DNA of 64,000 bases from Micromonospora sp. WMMD1102 (GCF_029626265.1 NZ_JARUBN010000001.1:4092001-4156000), one strand, 5' to 3'; shown: positions 26,754 to 34,693, counted from the first letter of the stretch. The notes: generated by a model from the letters alone, not told the origin. Made by a program: numbers and translations.

Positions 26754-27608
26754 ATGCCGCTGTCACTGTCATCCGCCGCGCTGGTGCTGGAGCCGGGCAG
26801 CGTCCCGTACCGGCCGGATCCCGACTGCGCGATCTTCGAACGTGACCTGCTCGTCCGGTTCGGCATCCAGCGCGACGAGGAACGGCTCCGGCAGGGCGCG
26901 AACGTCGGCTTCACCGAACTGGCCGAGGCCGTGATCGAGAAGCTGCCGTTCCGGCTGGCCAGCCCCGACCTACTGGTCTTCGCCTTCGGGCTGCCGGACA
27001 TGATCGCGCTCAAGCACGTGGCCCAGCGGGTCGGCTATCTGCTCGGCGGCGGCAGCCACTGCTTCGCCGTCTCCGAACAGGGACTCCGGGCGCCGTTCAC
27101 CGCCCTGCGGGTGGCCGACGCGTTCGCCCGCTCCGGCCGGTGCCGCACGCTCGCCCTGGTGGTCTGCGAGCAGAACACCTTCGCCTATCCCGACCCGTTC
27201 GTCGAGGAGAACAAGGTGCCGAACTCGGCGGCCCTGCTCTACTTCGACGACACCGGACGGTACGAGTTCGCCGGTACCCGGATGGCGCACCGGGACACCC
27301 CGCTGCGCACCCTGCTCCGGTCGGTGGCGACGGATCCGGTGACCGGTCCGGACCCGGACTCCACCCTGCTCGTCGCCGGTTCCTGGGCGAGCTCCGACGA
27401 CCTCGCCGACACCGGCTGGCCGGTGCACCGCGCCGCGGCCGGACCGTACTGCACCGGGGTCTGGCTCGAACTCGCGCGCCACCACCAGGAGTGGGCCGAG
27501 GCGTACCGGTCGGTGGTGCTCTGCGACACCGATCCGCGTACCGGACAGAGCCAGGTCGCCGTGCTGCGCCGGCGACCCGCCGCACCGACCCCGAGGAGAG
27601 CGCCGTGA
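26754..27608 (+). CDS. non-catalytic KAS III-like protein, PqsB-like
   Basis: This 284-residue thiolase-fold protein is recognisable by the segment preceding FTALRVADAFARSGRCRTLALVVCEQN, which aligns with the active-site helix of FabH. Where the catalytic Cys should be, six residues before AL(R)VAD, there is Leu in GLRAP. No His-Asn pair equivalent to PHxxN is present (LLVAGSWAS occupies that strand) and the final Asn loop reads GPYCTGVW. All three catalytic residues are thus missing. A dead homologue encoded with a live one is the PqsB/PqsC situation, where the two form a heterodimer. I infer a structural or gating partner of the 22783-23727 protein. It starts five bases after the ACP gene. 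Confidence 0.72.
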   Translation: MPLSLSSAALVLEPGSVPYRPDPDCAIFERDLLVRFGIQRDEERLRQGANVGFTELAEAVIEKLPFRLASPDLLVFAFGLPDMIALKHVAQRVGYLLGGGSHCFAVSEQGLRAPFTALRVADAFARSGRCRTLALVVCEQNTFAYPDPFVEENKVPNSAALLYFDDTGRYEFAGTRMAHRDTPLRTLLRSVATDPVTGPDPDSTLLVAGSWASSDDLADTGWPVHRAAAGPYCTGVWLELARHHQEWAEAYRSVVLCDTDPRTGQSQVAVLRRRPAAPTPRRAP

Positions 27609-28228
27609 CCGCTGCCCTGACCCACCGGCTCGGCGTCGCCGGATATCCGCGCGCCCTGGACGACCTGCACCGCGGCGTCCACCCCGACGTCCTGGTACCG
27701 GCACCGACCGGCCACGTCGCCGCGTCGGTGGCGGCGCTGCCCTCGGCGCTGCCGACCGCGCTGCACCGCTTCGGCCTCGCCGTGGCACCTCCGGCCGGTG
27801 ACGCCGACGGGCCGGCCGGCGCGGTACCGGCCGAGGTCGCCGACAGGTTCGCCACCGGCCTGCTCGATTTGCACCGGGCGGTGCTCCGCCGCGCCTTCGA
27901 CCAGGCGGTACGCCACCTCGGCGAGCGCAGTTCGGAGGGAGCTTCGCTGCTGGCCCGCCAACTCGTCCAGGCGCAACTCGCCGACATCGCGATGGCGCTG
28001 CGCGAGGACGAGGTGATGCCGCCGGAACGGCGCTGCGGGGACGCCGCCGCGCGGTGGCGTACCCACCAGCGGCTCGTAAGGCTCGGCCGCACCGTGCTCC
28101 ACCTCTTCGGCGCCGCCGGGTTCCTGCTCGACGGCCCGGCCGGCGAGCTCTACCTGGCGGAGGTCACCGGCAACCTGTACCTGCACCCCGGAGCGCCGGG
28201 GCCCGACACGGAGGACCGCGATGCCTGA
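27605..28228 (+). CDS. acyl-CoA dehydrogenase C-terminal-domain-like protein
   Basis: This 207-residue protein is predicted to be largely helical. The segments RRAFDQAVRHLGERSSEGASLLARQLVQAQLADIAMAL and RLVRLGRTVLHLFGAAGFLLDGP match the C-terminal four-helix domain of acyl-CoA dehydrogenases. No N-terminal helical or middle beta domain is present and I see no catalytic Glu in the expected EGT context. It is therefore a half-size partner and not a stand-alone enzyme. GTG 27605 overlaps the previous stop as GTGA, with GAGGAGAG upstream. The downstream full-length dehydrogenase overlaps it by eight bases, which suggests a hetero-oligomer. Confidence 0.7.
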   Translation: MTAALTHRLGVAGYPRALDDLHRGVHPDVLVPAPTGHVAASVAALPSALPTALHRFGLAVAPPAGDADGPAGAVPAEVADRFATGLLDLHRAVLRRAFDQAVRHLGERSSEGASLLARQLVQAQLADIAMALREDEVMPPERRCGDAAARWRTHQRLVRLGRTVLHLFGAAGFLLDGPAGELYLAEVTGNLYLHPGAPGPDTEDRDA

Positions 28229-29474
28229 GCCGCTCGACGACACCCTGCGCGAGCTCGACGGGTTCTGCGCCGAGGTCTCCACCGACTTCCGCGAGCTGGG
28301 CCGGTTGCTGGACCGGGACCCGGACGTGATCGGCGACCACCTGGACCGGCCCGGGGTGCGCCTATCCCGGTTCTGCGCCATCCCGCCCCGGTACTGGCCC
28401 GGCCAGGAGGCGCCGGCGAACCTGGTCGGTCTGCTGCGGACCGTGCTGGGGCAGAGCGTGGCCTGGGAACGCCTCGCCTACGGCGACCCCAACGTGTGGC
28501 TGGCCAGCCCCGGCCCGGCGCTCTCCGGCGGCGTCGTCGACGTGCTCGGCACCGCCGAACAGGCCGACCGGTACTACCACCGGCTCGTCGCCGAGCCGCA
28601 GCACACCTTCTTCGGGCTCACCGAGCCGACAAAGGGCTCCGCCGCGACCGAACTGACCACCACGCTCACCCCGGCCGCCGACGGCGACGGCTGGATCCTC
28701 GACGGCGAGAAGTGCTACATCGGCAACGGCGCCCGCGCCGAGTTCGGGGTGGTCTTCTGCCGGCGGGCGCCCGGACCGCTCGGCATCGAGGCCGTACTCG
28801 TCGACACCGACACCCCCGGCTTCAGCGGGGAACTGCTCTCCACAGTCGGCCTGCGGGGTGCCCGGATCAGCCGGATCCGGTTCGACGGTGTCCGGGTGCC
28901 CGCCGAGAACCTGCTCGGGGCGCACCTGCGCCGGACCCGACGCGGCCTGTACGGCGCGACCCAGGTGCTGTACAGGGCCCGGCCCACCATCGCGGCGATG
29001 GCGCTGGGCTGCGCCCAGGCCGTCTGCGACTACGTGCTGGCGCAGCGTCCCGCGCTCGCCGGCGCCGCCCGGTCGGACCTCGACGACGTGCTGGACCGGA
29101 TCGCCGCGGTGCGCCGGCTCATCCGGCAGGGTGCCGCCGACGTGGACCGCGGTGCGGTGAACAGCCACCGGCTCGGCGCGGCCAAGGCACAGGCCGCCCG
29201 GCTGGCCGAGGAGGCGACGCTGCTCGCCGCGCGGCTGCTCGGTCCGGCGGCGCTGGTGGAGCATCCCTGGCTGGAGAAGACCTACCGCGACGTACGCGCC
29301 TTCGAGATCATGGAGGGCACCAGCAACCTGCACCGGCTGTCAGTCTTCCGGGGCGTGCTGAAGGGCAACTTCCTGGCCCCGCCCGAGCCCGGCGACGCAT
29401 CCGCCGCACCCGGGTCCGGCGAGTCGCACAGCACGCCCGAGCTGGCCGGGAACGGTCGTGCGGCTCGGCGTTGA
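28221..29474 (+). CDS. acyl-CoA (acyl-ACP) dehydrogenase
   Basis: This 417-residue flavoenzyme of the acyl-CoA dehydrogenase family probably introduces an alpha,beta double bond into an ACP-bound acyl chain. The middle domain carries FFGLTEPTKGSAATELTTT (FAD contact) and GWILDGEKCYIGNG. The C-terminal domain ends with RAFEIMEGTSNLHRLSVF, where the Glu of MEGT sits at the catalytic-base position. Family members in biosynthetic clusters act on carrier-bound substrates, for example prolyl-PCP oxidases. With the ACP and BtrK-like enzyme present, a decarboxylated aminoacyl-ACP is the likely substrate. The last 40 residues are a Pro/Ser/Gly-rich tail that overlaps the AcpS gene. Confidence 0.88.
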   Translation: MPEPLDDTLRELDGFCAEVSTDFRELGRLLDRDPDVIGDHLDRPGVRLSRFCAIPPRYWPGQEAPANLVGLLRTVLGQSVAWERLAYGDPNVWLASPGPALSGGVVDVLGTAEQADRYYHRLVAEPQHTFFGLTEPTKGSAATELTTTLTPAADGDGWILDGEKCYIGNGARAEFGVVFCRRAPGPLGIEAVLVDTDTPGFSGELLSTVGLRGARISRIRFDGVRVPAENLLGAHLRRTRRGLYGATQVLYRARPTIAAMALGCAQAVCDYVLAQRPALAGAARSDLDDVLDRIAAVRRLIRQGAADVDRGAVNSHRLGAAKAQAARLAEEATLLAARLLGPAALVEHPWLEKTYRDVRAFEIMEGTSNLHRLSVFRGVLKGNFLAPPEPGDASAAPGSGESHSTPELAGNGRAARR

Positions 29475-29826
29475 CCTGATGTCCGTCGACGAGCTGGACC
29501 GGCTCGCCGGGCGGGCCTGGTTCACCCGGTACGCCTTCGCCGACGTCGAGTTGGCGCACGCCGACCGACTGTCGGGTCAGCGCCGTCGGGAGTTCCTGGC
29601 CGGCCGGTTCGCCGCCAAGGAGGCCGTGCTGAAGGTCCTCGGGACGGGGCTGTTCGAGGGCATCGCACCGTGCGACGTCGCCGTACTGTCCCGTCCCGGC
29701 GGTGCCCCGCAGGTCGAGCTGCGCCGGGCGGCGACCGTCGCCGCCGAACGGGTCGGCGTCGGTCAGGTCACGGTCTCCATCACGCACAAGCGCGGCCTCG
29801 TCGCCGCCGTCGCACTGGGCTGGTGA
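29458..29826 (+). CDS. holo-ACP synthase (AcpS-type phosphopantetheinyl transferase)
   Basis: This 122-residue protein has the short AcpS form: the N-terminal GVDLMSVDEL (Asp for Mg binding) and the motif FAAKEAVLKVLGTG (Glu/Lys of the active site), then a C-terminal SITHKRGLVAAVAL. It installs phosphopantetheine on Ser of an ACP. GTG 29458 lies inside the dehydrogenase gene, so it is the coupled last gene of the operon. A dedicated activating enzyme strengthens the view that the operon is self-sufficient and that the small ACP is central to it. Confidence 0.92.
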   Translation: MRLGVDLMSVDELDRLAGRAWFTRYAFADVELAHADRLSGQRRREFLAGRFAAKEAVLKVLGTGLFEGIAPCDVAVLSRPGGAPQVELRRAATVAAERVGVGQVTVSITHKRGLVAAVALGW

Positions 29827-29887
29827 GCCCCGCCGCCTGCCGCGCCACCGAGGGCCGCCGAGGGCCACGGCGGGCTGAGGTAGGGCC

Positions 29888-30018
29888 GGTGCGGTCTGGG
29901 ATATGTTCCGGGCAGCCGGCCGGTGTGGTCTGGCCTGTCGGGGCAGCCAGCCGGTGTGGTCTGGGCTGTCGGGGCAGCCGGTTGGTGCGGTCTGGGCTGT
30001 CGGGGCAGCCGGCTGGTG
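29888..30018. repeat. 31-bp tandem repeats between convergent genes
   Basis: Three full 31-bp units start at 29913, 29944 and 29975, each with the core CTGTCGGGGCAGCC. They are flanked by a degenerate unit on the left and a partial one on the right. They lie between the end of the AcpS gene and the end of the regulator gene, where a two-way terminator would be expected. CTGCCCCGA-type self-complementary stretches could fold. Confidence 0.8.
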
Positions 30019-30044
30019 CGGGTACGCGCCGTGCCGGGTGTCGG

Positions 30045-30845
30045 TCACTCGCTCCGGCCGGTCGCGTGCAGCCGCCGGGCCAGGCCCACCCGGTTGCGGA
30101 CGTCGAGCTTGGCGAAGACGTGCGTGAGGTGCATCTCGACCGTCTTCTCGGTGACGAAGAGCGCGGCCGCGATCTCCCGGTTGGTGAGTCCGTCACCGGC
30201 CAGCTCGGCGACCTGCCGTTCCCGGTTGGTCAGGGCGGCCGGCACGGCACGACCGGCCCGGCGCTGGCTCCGGCGGGACCGGGCCGTGGCGACGGGCGGG
30301 CCACCCGGCTCCGGCGCGGCGACGCCGGATGCTCCGGTGGCGTCCTCGGATCCACCCGGCCCCGACGGGTGCCCCAGCGGAACGTCGAGCACCACCACCA
30401 GTGGGCCGCCTGTCGACAGGTAGGGCTCCAGGAGGGCGTGCACCGCATCGACAAGCGGATACGCCTGGCCGGGTCGGCCGGGCCGCACCCGGCCGCCGGC
30501 CGGACCGGCCGGGAGCGGTACACCGTCCGGCGGCGCGGCACCGGAGAAGACGCGGATCTCCCGCGCCCCGGCCAGGCGGGCGATCTCGGCGAGCAGCCTG
30601 GTCCGGCCGATCCCGGGTCCGCCGGTGACCTCGACGACGTGTGCGCCGTCGTCGAGGTCGCCGAGGATCTCCTCGATCCGCCGTCCCCCTCCGTCCGGCT
30701 GCCTCGCCGGGCTCGCGTCGACGGTGTCGCCCCGTCCGGCACACCACTGCCCGGGGCGGCACCGTGCCAGCTCACCGGAACGGGTGGCGCCGACCGGGTC
30801 CCTGGTGAGTTCGCTGCGCTCAGGCAATTTCGGCTCTCCGTCCAT
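30045..30845 (-). CDS. small LuxR-family regulator (reduced LAL type)
   Basis: This 266-residue protein has a C-terminal LuxR helix-turn-helix (LTNREREVAELAGDGLTNREIAAALFVTEKTVEMHL, roughly residues 203-245). The middle part keeps a P-loop-like EVTGGPGIGRTRLLAEIARLAG, as in large LuxR (LAL) ATPase regulators, but the Walker A Lys is replaced by Arg. The rest of the roughly 900-residue LAL body is missing. It is probably not an ATPase. Its place at the edge of the operon makes it the likely pathway-specific regulator. The target could be the 16-bp palindrome at 22648-22663. The start is uncertain because no good ribosome site precedes ATG 30845. Confidence 0.78.
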   Translation of the reverse strand: MDGEPKLPERSELTRDPVGATRSGELARCRPGQWCAGRGDTVDASPARQPDGGGRRIEEILGDLDDGAHVVEVTGGPGIGRTRLLAEIARLAGAREIRVFSGAAPPDGVPLPAGPAGGRVRPGRPGQAYPLVDAVHALLEPYLSTGGPLVVVLDVPLGHPSGPGGSEDATGASGVAAPEPGGPPVATARSRRSQRRAGRAVPAALTNRERQVAELAGDGLTNREIAAALFVTEKTVEMHLTHVFAKLDVRNRVGLARRLHATGRSE

Positions 30846-31283
30846 GCCGTCGACGACGTGCCTTCCCCAACCCGAACCGTCCGGCGCGCACGCACCGCGA
30901 TCCGACCCTGCGGTCCCACGGGTCGTCGGGGAGGTTGAAAAGGTTCAATGAAGAAGCGTATGCAGCCGAGCTGAACCACGGATGGACACACCCTGGACGA
31001 CAGAGGGTGAAGTTGATCGATGTTGTCGACGAATCGCGGGCGCCCCGCCGTACGGCGCTCGACCCGTCGACAGCCAGGTAGCCCGGCTCCCACCCAGGAG
31101 AAGGGCGACAGTTCCGCCCGCTGCCGCAATCTCGACGTGGCTCGGCGACTCCTCGCCGAGGAGTACGCGCGGGGTCGACTCCTCGATCCGCGTGCGGCGT
31201 TCGCCGACGACCGGCACTGACTGGCCTTCCCCGGTTGCCTGCCTACCGTCGCCTGACCGGGAGGTCCCCGCGCCCTCGGTGGT
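30846..31283. other. intergenic region upstream of the LuxR gene
   Basis: TTGAAAAGGTTCAA (30935-30948) is an inverted repeat about 90 bases upstream of the LuxR start and could be an operator. The region is otherwise unremarkable. A 66-codon rightward frame at 31020-31220 ends in a helical-looking stretch (LDVARRLLAEEYARGRL), but it lacks a ribosome site. I leave it uncalled. Confidence 0.4.
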
Positions 31284-31742
31284 TCACCGTCGGGCCAACC
31301 GGCGGACGAGCACCGCGAGCAGTCCGGTGATCAACCCGACCATGAGTCCGGTGAGCAGGCTGCTGGCGCTGGTCGTCAACCGGAACACCAGTTCTTCCGT
31401 GCCCGGGGAGAGCTGGTCGGCGAGATTCCCGCCCAACCGCGGCGGCCGGTTGCCGAAGACGTCCGACCAGAAGAGGTTGTGCACCACCGCCACCCCCGCG
31501 CCGTAGAGCCCGCCGACCGCCAGCAGCGTGATCACCGGTGACGGGATCCGCCGGAGCACGGCCACGGCCAGCCAGACCAGCGGCGGTCCGAAGACCAGGA
31601 GGGCCTGCACCGGCCAGCCGACGCGCCCGCCCGCGTCGTGTACGAAGACCCGCGGCATCGCCAGCGCGGCCAGCCCGACGAGCTGCCAGAGCGGCAGGCC
31701 GAGCCGGTGGCGGCGGCGTGTTTCCGGAACGTTGACATCCAT
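31284..31742 (-). CDS. small four-TM membrane protein, unknown function
   Basis: This 152-residue protein has four hydrophobic segments: LPLWQLVGLAALAM, VGWPVQALLVFGPPLVWLAVAVL, VITLLAVGGLYGAGVAVVHNLFW and a C-terminal SLLTGLMVGLITGLLAVLVRRL. The loop after the third (SDVFGNRPPRLGGNLADQLSPGTEELVFRL) is extracytoplasmic or cytoplasmic depending on orientation. I do not recognise the family with certainty. I start at ATG 31742 because the sequence upstream has no hydrophobic or conserved character. It diverges from the histidine kinase gene at 32067. Confidence 0.7.
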   Translation of the reverse strand: MDVNVPETRRRHRLGLPLWQLVGLAALAMPRVFVHDAGGRVGWPVQALLVFGPPLVWLAVAVLRRIPSPVITLLAVGGLYGAGVAVVHNLFWSDVFGNRPPRLGGNLADQLSPGTEELVFRLTTSASSLLTGLMVGLITGLLAVLVRRLARR

Positions 31743-32066
31743 GGCCAGAACGCTAGGTCCGGCGGCCGGCCGAGCCATCCGCCGAAAAGAGTCGGCCAGG
31801 TCGCTTCCGAGCGGCCGTCGCCCGTCGTCCCTCGCGACACTCGCGCACGCGACCGCCGCGGCACCTCCGCAACCGGCCGTCGCCCGTCGGCGACACCGGC
31901 GACGCTCCGGGGCGAACGCGGCCGACGTCGCCGGCTCGTAGCGTTGCCACACGCAGCCGTGATCGGCACCGGAACCGGAGGGCGGAAAGGTGACACCGGG
32001 GACAGACCACACCACACCACACCGCTACGGCGTCGCGACACGTCCGGGCGGGCATACGATCCGAAG
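31743..32066. other. divergent intergenic region
   Basis: This stretch lies between the small membrane protein gene and the sensor kinase gene. A 16-bp direct repeat CGGCCGTCGCCCGTCG occurs at 31812-31827 and 31874-31889, and a short ACCAC/ACACC repeat lies near 32006-32024. No gene is seen. Confidence 0.45.
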
Positions 32067-33203
32067 ATGGCCGTGAGCTGGCGCTCTCCGAGCGCCCGGA
32101 TGATCGACGCGGTGCTGTTCGTCGGCGTCACGGTGGTGCTGTCGGTCGTCGTCTCCGCCGACCAGGCCGGTTCCCGGTCACCGGACGTCCTGGCGTACCT
32201 CTGGGCGGTCGGGCTGGGCGCGCTGATGCTGATCCGGCGTACGATGCCACGGCTCGTGCTGGGCCTGACCGCGTTGGGGTTCTTCACCTACTACATCGCC
32301 GGGTTCCCCGCGGTCGGTGTGGCCGTACCCATCTCCGCCGCGCTCTTCTCCGCCGCCGAGGCCGGTCACCTGCGCGCCTCGGTGCTCACCGGTGCGGCCG
32401 TGCTGACCGCCTCGACCGCGTTCCGGGTCGCCTCCGGACAGTCCGCGTCGTTCGTCCTCGGCTACGAGTTGGCCAGCCACGCGGCGCTGATCGCCGCCGT
32501 CATCGCGCTCGGCTACAGCGTGCGGGCCCGCCGCACCCTCCAGCGGCGTACGGCGCAGGTGGTCGGCCTGGTCACCCGGCAGACCGCCATGGACACGGCG
32601 GCACACGCCCGGGAGAAGCGGCTCCGGCTGGCGCGTGAACTCCACGACTCGATGGGCCACTCGCTCTCGGTCGCCTCGCTCTTCGCCGACGTGGCGCGCG
32701 AGGCGGACGGCAGCCGTCGGAGCAGCGCCCTGGACCAGGTCAGATCCGCTGTCTCCGAGGCGATGACCCAGCTCCGGTCGACGGTCACGCTGCTGCGTTC
32801 CGCCGACGGCGAGGCCCCGGCCGAAGCCACCCTCGACGACCTGCCCCGGCTGCTGGAGGGACCCGCCTCCGCCGGCTACGACGTGACGCTGCACCGCGCG
32901 GAGGTCTCCGCGAGCCCCGACGTGCAGACCTGCGTCTACCGGATCGTCCAGGAGTCGGTCACCAACACCATGCGGCACTCCAACGCCACCCGGATCGAGG
33001 TCGGCCTCGCCGCCGAGGACGACGTGCTGGAGGTGACCGTGCGGGACAACGGCAGCGGCGGTCGGGCCGCCCGCTTCGGCGCCGGCCACGGGATCGGCGG
33101 CATGCGCGAGCGGGCGGAGGCGCTCGGCGGCACCCTCTCCGTCCACTCCGGATCCGACGGTTGGCGGGTCCGGGCCACCCTTCCCGGAAAGGCGAGATCG
33201 TGA
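32067..33203 (+). CDS. sensor histidine kinase, NarL/DesK type
   Basis: This 378-residue kinase has about five to six N-terminal TM segments (residues 12-165) with little extracellular sequence. A coiled dimerisation helix with the phosphoacceptor His in LARELHDSMGHSLS (HisKA_3) and a HATPase domain (VQESVTNTMRHSNAT, VRDNGSGG, GHGIGGMRERAEALGG) follow. It is coupled to the response regulator at 33200 by GTGA overlap. The signal is unknown. The membrane-embedded sensor suggests membrane or cell-envelope stress. ATG 32067 is chosen by the start of the first TM region. The ribosome site is weak. Confidence 0.92.
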   Translation: MAVSWRSPSARMIDAVLFVGVTVVLSVVVSADQAGSRSPDVLAYLWAVGLGALMLIRRTMPRLVLGLTALGFFTYYIAGFPAVGVAVPISAALFSAAEAGHLRASVLTGAAVLTASTAFRVASGQSASFVLGYELASHAALIAAVIALGYSVRARRTLQRRTAQVVGLVTRQTAMDTAAHAREKRLRLARELHDSMGHSLSVASLFADVAREADGSRRSSALDQVRSAVSEAMTQLRSTVTLLRSADGEAPAEATLDDLPRLLEGPASAGYDVTLHRAEVSASPDVQTCVYRIVQESVTNTMRHSNATRIEVGLAAEDDVLEVTVRDNGSGGRAARFGAGHGIGGMRERAEALGGTLSVHSGSDGWRVRATLPGKARS

Positions 33204-33850
33204 TCCGGCTGCTCATCGTCGACGACCAGCAACTCGTCCGGGCGGGCCTGCGCGCGCTGCTGGAAAACAGCGACGACATCGAGATCGTCGGTGAGGCCGC
33301 GAACGGCCGCGAGGCGATGGCCCACGGACGCGCCACGCGCCCCGACCTGTTCCTGATGGACCTGAAGATGCCGGTCATGGACGGCATCGCCGCCACCGCC
33401 GCCATCCGGGCCGATCCGCTGCTGCGGGACACGCCCGTCCTGGTCCTGACCACCTTCGACGACCGGGACGACGTGCTGGACGCCGTCCGGGCCGGCGCCA
33501 CCGGCTATCTGCTCAAGGACATGGACGCCGACGCGCTGCGCTCGGCGGTACGCGCGGCCGTCGCCGGTGAGTCACCGGTCAGCCCCCCGGTCGCCCGGCA
33601 GATGATGGCCGAGCTCGCCCGGATGCCGTCCCGCCGGGCCCGCGCCCAGGAGACAGCCGGGCTCACCGACCGGGAGCGGGAGATTCTCGCGCACGTCGGG
33701 CGGGGGCTCAGCAACGAGGAGATCGGCCGGGCCCTGTTCCTCAGCCCCGACACCGCCCGCACCTACGTGAGCCGGCTGTTGACCAAGTTGTCGGCCCGGG
33801 ACCGGGCCCAGCTCGTGGTGCTGGCACACCGGGCCGGACTGGTGGACTGA
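33200..33850 (+). CDS. NarL-family response regulator
   Basis: This 216-residue protein has a receiver domain with acidic pocket VDDQQ near the start and the phosphorylated Asp in PDLFLMDLKMPVMDG. TTFDDRDDV and GYLLKDMDADAL supply the switch Thr and Lys. The LuxR helix-turn-helix follows (LTDREREILAHVGRGLSNEEIGRALFLS). GTG 33200 overlaps the kinase stop. A hairpin starts at the stop codon. Confidence 0.95.
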   Translation: MIRLLIVDDQQLVRAGLRALLENSDDIEIVGEAANGREAMAHGRATRPDLFLMDLKMPVMDGIAATAAIRADPLLRDTPVLVLTTFDDRDDVLDAVRAGATGYLLKDMDADALRSAVRAAVAGESPVSPPVARQMMAELARMPSRRARAQETAGLTDREREILAHVGRGLSNEEIGRALFLSPDTARTYVSRLLTKLSARDRAQLVVLAHRAGLVD

Positions 33851-33870
33851 ACTCGCCCGCCGGCGAGTTC
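33849..33870 (+). terminator. hairpin terminator after the response regulator
   Basis: GAACTCGCC and GGCGAGTTC form a perfect 9-bp stem with a 4-base loop beginning at the stop codon. Confidence 0.7.
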
Positions 33871-34306
33871 CTTGGTCACCCCGCGCGGTCGGCCGACGGC
33901 ACGCGGTCGACGGACGAGCCGTCCTCGGAGACCGACGGGCGCGGCGTGGCCCGGGCGTCGTCCCGGACCAGCGCAGCAACGCGGTGAACGCGAGCGCGGA
34001 CGTCACGGCTCCGCCGAGCAGGCGCACCCATCGCCGCCGCGCCGGCCCGGGTCGCCCTCGCCCTGGCCCGGGTCGCCGCCGCGCCGGGCCGCCGGGTGTG
34101 TTCAACAGCGCAGCTCAAGCAGTTGAACAGCGGAGCGAGGTCCCCGGTCGTCGACGGGGTGCCCGGTGTGCCCCGGCGCGGCCGGGTAGGGGTGGTGCCG
34201 GTGAGGCACGGCAGGCGACCGCAGGCGGGCACCGAGTACCCGCCTGCGATCGCCGCATCTGCTGTCGGGGCAGCCGCGCCGGCACGTCAGGCCCCGGGTC
34301 GCAACC
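33871..34306. other. intergenic region with an orphan inverted repeat
   Basis: TGTTCAAC (34099-34106) and GTTGAACA (34122-34129) form an 8-bp inverted repeat of the kind bound by TetR- or MarR-like repressors. A leftward TTG frame starting at 34105 encodes a basic stretch and one hydrophobic segment (LLGGAVTSALAFTALLRW) before running into low-quality sequence. It may be the remains of a small membrane protein. I do not call a gene. Confidence 0.4.
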
Positions 34307-34693
34307 CTAGCGCTGGACCCAGACGCTCTCCGGGCTGAAGGAGCCGAGGTCGGAGATGCTGGAGTTGGCGGGGACCTGGTAGGGGCCGCCGAGGCAGTCG
34401 TCGTTCATGAACATGGCCGCGCTGCGACCGTGCGTGTTGACCACGGACCTGGCCCGGTCACCCCATCCCTCGTCAACCAGGCTGACACAGGTGCCGCTGG
34501 GGTTGAGCGAGGTCACCGAGTACTTCGCACCGGTGAACCCGACTCCGTCGTACAGGCAGAGCGCCTGGGACAGGCAGGTGCTCTGGGCGCTCGCGGACAC
34601 CGGGCCCGCCGACGCGGCGGCGGAGGTACCGAACAGAGTCACCATCGACATACCGACGACGAGAACAGAGGAACACAGACGCCTGACCAACAC
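34307..34693 (-). CDS. secreted peptidase inhibitor family I36 protein
   Basis: This 128-residue protein has a signal peptide (LVRRLCSSVLVVGMSMVTLFGTSAAASA, cleavage near residue 28). It is followed by a small Cys-containing domain with CLYDGVGFTGAKYSVTSL and DRARSVVNTHG, typical of I36/beta-gamma-crystallin-like inhibitors (SMI type) of actinomycetes. Five Cys in the mature part allow disulphides. I start at GTG 34693 because GGAGG lies five bases upstream. ATG 34705 would place the ribosome site inside the coding region. Secreted, probably inhibits an extracellular metalloprotease. The actual target is unknown. Confidence 0.85.
   Translation of the reverse strand: MLVRRLCSSVLVVGMSMVTLFGTSAAASAGPVSASAQSTCLSQALCLYDGVGFTGAKYSVTSLNPSGTCVSLVDEGWGDRARSVVNTHGRSAAMFMNDDCLGGPYQVPANSSISDLGSFSPESVWVQR

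Noticed and set aside
29913..30018. Possible CRISPR array in the 31-bp tandem repeats
   Set aside because: The units are contiguous with no unique spacers and no cas genes are near.
31020..31220. 66-codon rightward frame with a helical end
   Set aside because: No ribosome site and only half of it looks protein-like. Not enough for a gene call.
33572..34105. Leftward frame with one TM-like segment
   Set aside because: TTG start only, overlaps the response regulator on the other strand, low-complexity remainder. Treated as possible remains of a gene.
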